Shown: in pieces, positions 39,910 to 42,624 of the stretch | Layout: the number at the start of each line of letters is the position of its first letter | How positions within the stretch are numbered: position 1 is the first letter of the stretch | NCBI GenBank assembly: GCA_002731655.1 | Contig: PCCI01000013.1 | Location: 8,525-51,148, forward strand | Direction: 5' to 3' | From: Methanobacteriota archaeon | GTDB lineage: Archaea > Thermoplasmatota > Poseidoniia > MGIII > CG-Epi1 | DNA length: 42,624 bases | Notes under the pieces: generated by a model | The model's input: the letters and a program-made list of their open reading frames with translations, nothing else | Database searches by the model: none | What the model was told of the DNA's origin: nothing | Position numbers and translations under genes: made by a program

Positions 39910-39919
39910 GGTAATAAGG
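39910..39919. promoter_or_regulatory. Shared TATA-like element between HEAT and gatD genes
   Basis: GGTAATAAGG lies 19-28 bases before the ATG of gatD (39938) on the plus strand and, read as CCTTATTACC, 20-29 bases before the HEAT ATG (39890) on the minus strand. The 47-base gap holds no other AT-rich box. Confidence 0.45.
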
Positions 39920-39937
39920 CTCGCGTGATGGCGCGCC

Positions 39938-41206
39938 ATGCCGACCTCGGCGGAGCAATTCCTCAAGGCACACGACGCCCGGCTGCACGACCACGTGCGC
40001 ATCAGCGCGGGCGGCCGCAGCCACGAAGGGCGCGTCATGCCGGCGCACCGCTTCTCGGGCGACCACATCGTGGTGCTCAAGCTCGCCAACGGCTACAACA
40101 TCGGCGTCTCGTGCGAAGGTGCCGAACTGGAGCTGCTCGAGCGCGCTCCCGCCGCGCCGGAAGCAACCGCGGCAGACGCGCCCCTGCCAAGCGACCTGCC
40201 GCCGCTGACCGTGCTCGGGACGGGCGGCACGATTGCGTCCTACGTCGACTACCAGACCGGCGCGGTCCATCCGGCCAAGAGCGCCGAGGAAATTGTCGCG
40301 GCGGTCACGAGTCTGGCCGAAATTGCGAACATTCACGCCGAAGCATTGCTCTCGCTGGCATCGGAGGATCTGCGGCCCGACGACTGGAGCGCGATAGCGA
40401 AGCGCGTCAGCGAGCTGCACGCCGAAGATGGCACCGGAGTCGTAATCGGCCACGGCACCGACACTATGGCCTACACCGCCGCCGCGCTCGCGTTCCAGCT
40501 GCCGGCACTGCGCGCACCGGTCGTGCTGACTGGCTCGCAGCGCAGCAGCGACCGCCCTTCGAGCGACGCGCACCTGAATCTCGCCGGCGCGGCGCGCGCG
40601 GCACTCACAGACCTAGGCGAAGTTGCTATCGCGATGCACGCTTCTTCTAGCGACGACATCGTCGCCATCTGGCGCGGGACGCGCGCGCGCAAGGCGCACT
40701 CATCGCGCCGCGACGCGTTCACGGCGCCGAACGGCGGCCGGCTCGGGAGCGTCGGCGACGCTGTCAACTTCGACGCCGAATACCGGCCGGTTGCCAACGA
40801 GACGCGGCTCGAAGCAGGCTTCGACCCCGACGTAGCGCTGGTCTGGAGCCACCCTGCGCTTACGGCGGGCGACTGGGAGGCGGCGACCGCTGGCAAGCGC
40901 GGGGTCGTCGTGGCGGGAACCGGGCTCGGCCACATTGGGAGCCATTTGCACGCCGCCGTGCGGGCGACCGCGCGCGACGCGGTCGTGGCGATGACGACGC
41001 AGTGCCTTGGTGGGAGCACTAACCTGAACGTCTACCGCAACGGCCGCGAACTGGGCGAGGCGGAGGTCGTGGAAGCGGGCGATACGCTGCCGGAAACGGC
41101 ACTCGTCAAACTGATGTGGCTGCTCAAGCATCGCCCCGACTCGGTCGCCGCGGGCATGGGCGAGAACTTAGTAGGCGAACTGGGCTCGCGCCGGTTTCTA
41201 GATTAA
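39938..41206 (+). CDS. gatD: Glu-tRNA(Gln) amidotransferase subunit D
   Basis: A 422-residue asparaginase-type subunit of archaeal GatDE, which makes Gln-tRNA(Gln) by hydrolysing glutamine and passing ammonia to GatE. An N-terminal SH3-like domain (1-85) precedes the asparaginase core. Catalytic motifs are VLGTGGTIASYVDYQTG with the first Thr and VIGHGTDTMAYTAAAL with Thr-Asp. A Lys in ARKAHSSRRD is also kept. A gatE gene is not within the window. The start ATG is favoured by the shared TATA-like box 39910-39919. Confidence 0.95.
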   Translation: MPTSAEQFLKAHDARLHDHVRISAGGRSHEGRVMPAHRFSGDHIVVLKLANGYNIGVSCEGAELELLERAPAAPEATAADAPLPSDLPPLTVLGTGGTIASYVDYQTGAVHPAKSAEEIVAAVTSLAEIANIHAEALLSLASEDLRPDDWSAIAKRVSELHAEDGTGVVIGHGTDTMAYTAAALAFQLPALRAPVVLTGSQRSSDRPSSDAHLNLAGAARAALTDLGEVAIAMHASSSDDIVAIWRGTRARKAHSSRRDAFTAPNGGRLGSVGDAVNFDAEYRPVANETRLEAGFDPDVALVWSHPALTAGDWEAATAGKRGVVVAGTGLGHIGSHLHAAVRATARDAVVAMTTQCLGGSTNLNVYRNGRELGEAEVVEAGDTLPETALVKLMWLLKHRPDSVAAGMGENLVGELGSRRFLD

Positions 41207-41236
41207 GCTTTTAGCAGCCCGGAACTGGCGCGCTCC

Positions 41237-42352
41237 ATGTCTGACCCACGCTACGCGACGCTCGCGTCGAACCTGATAAACTATTCCATTCACCTACAAA
41301 AGGGCGAAAAGGTGCTCATCGAGGCGTTCGACCTGCCGGAGGCGATGGTCATCGCGCTGGTGCGCGCCGCACGCGAGGCGGGTGGCGCGCCGTTCGTGAC
41401 GCTCAAGAACAACCGCGTCCTGCGCGAGCTTTACGTCGACGCGACCGCAGAGCAGATGCAACTCTGCGGCGAGGTCGAGCTGGCTCGCATGCGGGAGATG
41501 GATGCCTACATCGGCATGCGCGGCAGCCGCAATATCGCCGAGATGTCCGACGTGCCTTCCGACAGGATGCAGCTCTACCAGACGCACTGGCTCCAGCCGG
41601 TCCACTTTCAGGAGCGCGTGCCGAACACCCGCTGGGTCGTCCTGCGCTGGCCGTCGCCGTCGATGGCGCAGCAGGCGGAGATGTCGACCGAGGAGTTCGA
41701 GGATTTCTACTTCGACGTCTGCTGTCTCGATTACGCGAAGATGGGCAAGGCGATGGAGCCGCTGAAGGCGCTAATGGAGCGTACCGACCGCGTCCACATC
41801 ACCGGCCCCGATACCGACCTGCGCTTCTCCATCAAGGACATCCCGTCCATAATCTGCTCCGGGGACCGCAACATCCCCGACGGCGAATGCTTCACTGCGC
41901 CCGTGCGCGATTCGGTCGAGGGATACATCCACTTCAACGCGCGCACGCTCTACAACGGCACGATCTTCAGCGACGTGCGGCTCGAGTTCGCGGCGGGAAA
42001 AGTCATCGCTGCGACCGGCAGTGACGACGCGCGGCTCAACGAAATCCTGGACAGCGACGAAGGCGCGCGCTACGTCGGCGAGTTCTCGCTGGCGTTCAAC
42101 CCCTTCATCCGCGAGCCGATGCTCGACATCCTGTTCGACGAGAAAATCGCCGGCAGCTTCCACTTCACCCCGGGAAACGCCTACGACGAGGCGGACAACG
42201 GCAACCGGTCGGAAGTCCACTGGGACATGGTGATGATTCAACGCCCGGAACACGGCGGCGGCGAAATCCGCTTCGACGACGTGCTCATCCGCAAGGACGG
42301 GCTGTTCGTGCTGCCGGAGCTGGAAGGGCTTAACCCGGAGAACCTGCGCTAA
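41237..42352 (+). CDS. M29-family aminopeptidase (thermophilic aminopeptidase type)
   Basis: A 371-residue cytoplasmic metallo-aminopeptidase with two metal ions. Conserved blocks are the N-terminal [12 protein letters not shown], the [13 protein letters not shown] stretch, the metal-site region [15 protein letters not shown], and near the end the histidines in [12 protein letters not shown] and SEVHWDMVM. The Glu and His residues expected for metal binding are present. A TATA-like AAGCTTTTAGC (41205-41215) lies 22-32 bases before the ATG. The length fits the family. A palindrome follows the stop. Confidence 0.92.
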   Translation: MSDPRYATLASNLINYSIHLQKGEKVLIEAFDLPEAMVIALVRAAREAGGAPFVTLKNNRVLRELYVDATAEQMQLCGEVELARMREMDAYIGMRGSRNIAEMSDVPSDRMQLYQTHWLQPVHFQERVPNTRWVVLRWPSPSMAQQAEMSTEEFEDFYFDVCCLDYAKMGKAMEPLKALMERTDRVHITGPDTDLRFSIKDIPSIICSGDRNIPDGECFTAPVRDSVEGYIHFNARTLYNGTIFSDVRLEFAAGKVIAATGSDDARLNEILDSDEGARYVGEFSLAFNPFIREPMLDILFDEKIAGSFHFTPGNAYDEADNGNRSEVHWDMVMIQRPEHGGGEIRFDDVLIRKDGLFVLPELEGLNPENLR

Positions 42353-42369
42353 CGGGGCTACCGCACGGA

Positions 42370-42395
42370 GGGGCTGGCGGCGCGCCGCCAGCCCC
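42370..42395 (+). repeat. Perfect 26-base palindrome after the M29 gene
   Basis: GGGGCTGGCGGCG followed by its exact reverse complement forms a 13-pair perfect inverted repeat. It lies 17 bases after the stop of the aminopeptidase. It is followed by TTAAG, not by a T-run, so it could be a transcript-end hairpin or a protein site. The TATA-like CCCCTTAAGCC just after it (42392-42402) probably serves the next gene. Confidence 0.7.
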
Positions 42396-42421
42396 TTAAG
42401 CCCCCCGCGTTTCGGGCAGCA

Positions 42422-42624
42422 ATGGCGTATAGCGACCTGTCACCGGCCGACCGCAAAGTGTACGACTACCTGCGCCAGAATGATTTCGTCGCGAAGCCGT
42501 GGTCGACCGCGAAAGCGGCGAAGGCGCTGAAGCTGAAGCCGGCGCAGGTCTATGAGTCATTGAGCAGCATCGCGCACAACATGCGCAGCAACATCCACAT
42601 CCACTACCGTGACGGTGCGCTGCG
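42422..42624 (+). CDS. Winged-helix DNA-binding-like protein, 5' part (cut by window)
   Basis: The ATG at 42422 opens a frame that continues to the window edge (67 codons seen). It reads YSDLSPADRKVYDYLRQNDF, then STAKAAKALKLKPAQVYESL. This is a short helix-turn-helix pattern in which the second helix could recognise DNA. It is probably the N-terminal winged-helix domain of a regulator, but the remaining sequence is needed. A TATA-like CCCCTTAAGCC lies 20-30 bases upstream. Confidence 0.6.
   Translation, partial: MAYSDLSPADRKVYDYLRQNDFVAKPWSTAKAAKALKLKPAQVYESLSSIAHNMRSNIHIHYRDGAL

Overview
The window reads as chromosomal DNA of a high-GC archaeon, most likely a Thermoplasmatota lineage related to the marine Poseidoniia (MGII/MGIII). 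The genes are archaeal in type: TiaS, the GatD amidotransferase subunit, the KEOPS subunit Cgi121, archaeal S15 next to an archaeal RecJ-like DHH protein, archease, DUF2240, and a tRNA with initiator-Met features and an encoded CCA. Many single genes have a TATA-like box about 22-30 bases before the start codon and no Shine-Dalgarno, as in leaderless archaeal transcripts. The family assignments come from reading motifs; no database was searched. The lineage is inference.

Layout. 1-1455: 3' end of CTP synthase and a small membrane protein. 8090-1452 (minus): a seven-gene type IV pilus-like operon with one secretion ATPase, two GspF/TadC-type membrane proteins and four pilin-like proteins. 8151-13291 (minus): thioredoxin reductase, TrmI-type tRNA methyltransferase, RecJ-like nuclease, ribosomal protein S15 and a large polytopic membrane protein. 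13423-19517 (plus): the most remarkable locus, eight tightly packed genes. They encode an anchored CxCH protein, a small membrane protein, a Rieske protein, a b6-type cytochrome b, a cytochrome b C-terminal half fused to an HdrC-like two-[4Fe-4S] domain, an HdrB-like CCG protein, a four-cluster ferredoxin fusion and a membrane protein. 19546-22676 (plus): CCA-adding enzyme, enoyl-CoA hydratase, endonuclease III, dCMP deaminase. 22673-30175: mostly minus-strand genes, including a TiaS operon, a compositionally mosaic PEF-CTERM-like surface protein with an apparent frameshift, archease and the tRNA. 30302-37040: a secreted/membrane zinc-ribbon protein, an HNH remnant, a peroxiredoxin/VOC pair, a DegT aminotransferase, an unusual short MIP channel, a ferritin-VIT fusion and the divergent Cgi121/coiled-coil pair. 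39890-37037 (minus): HEAT protein, RlmE, Dph6-like ATPase and a glutamine amidotransferase in one overlapping operon. 39938-42624 (plus): GatD, an M29 aminopeptidase and the start of a winged-helix gene.

How the genes work together. The Rieske/cytochrome b cluster looks like a complex III (quinol oxidase) physically joined to heterodisulfide-reductase-type iron-sulfur chemistry and ferredoxin. I infer a membrane complex linking the quinone pool to ferredoxin or to a thiol/disulfide couple; this is the best candidate here for an undescribed system. The pilus operon is self-contained apart from its prepilin peptidase, which is not in the window. Several genes maintain translation: tRNA CCA end, agmatidine, m1A, 2'-O-methyl rRNA, t6A and diphthamide.
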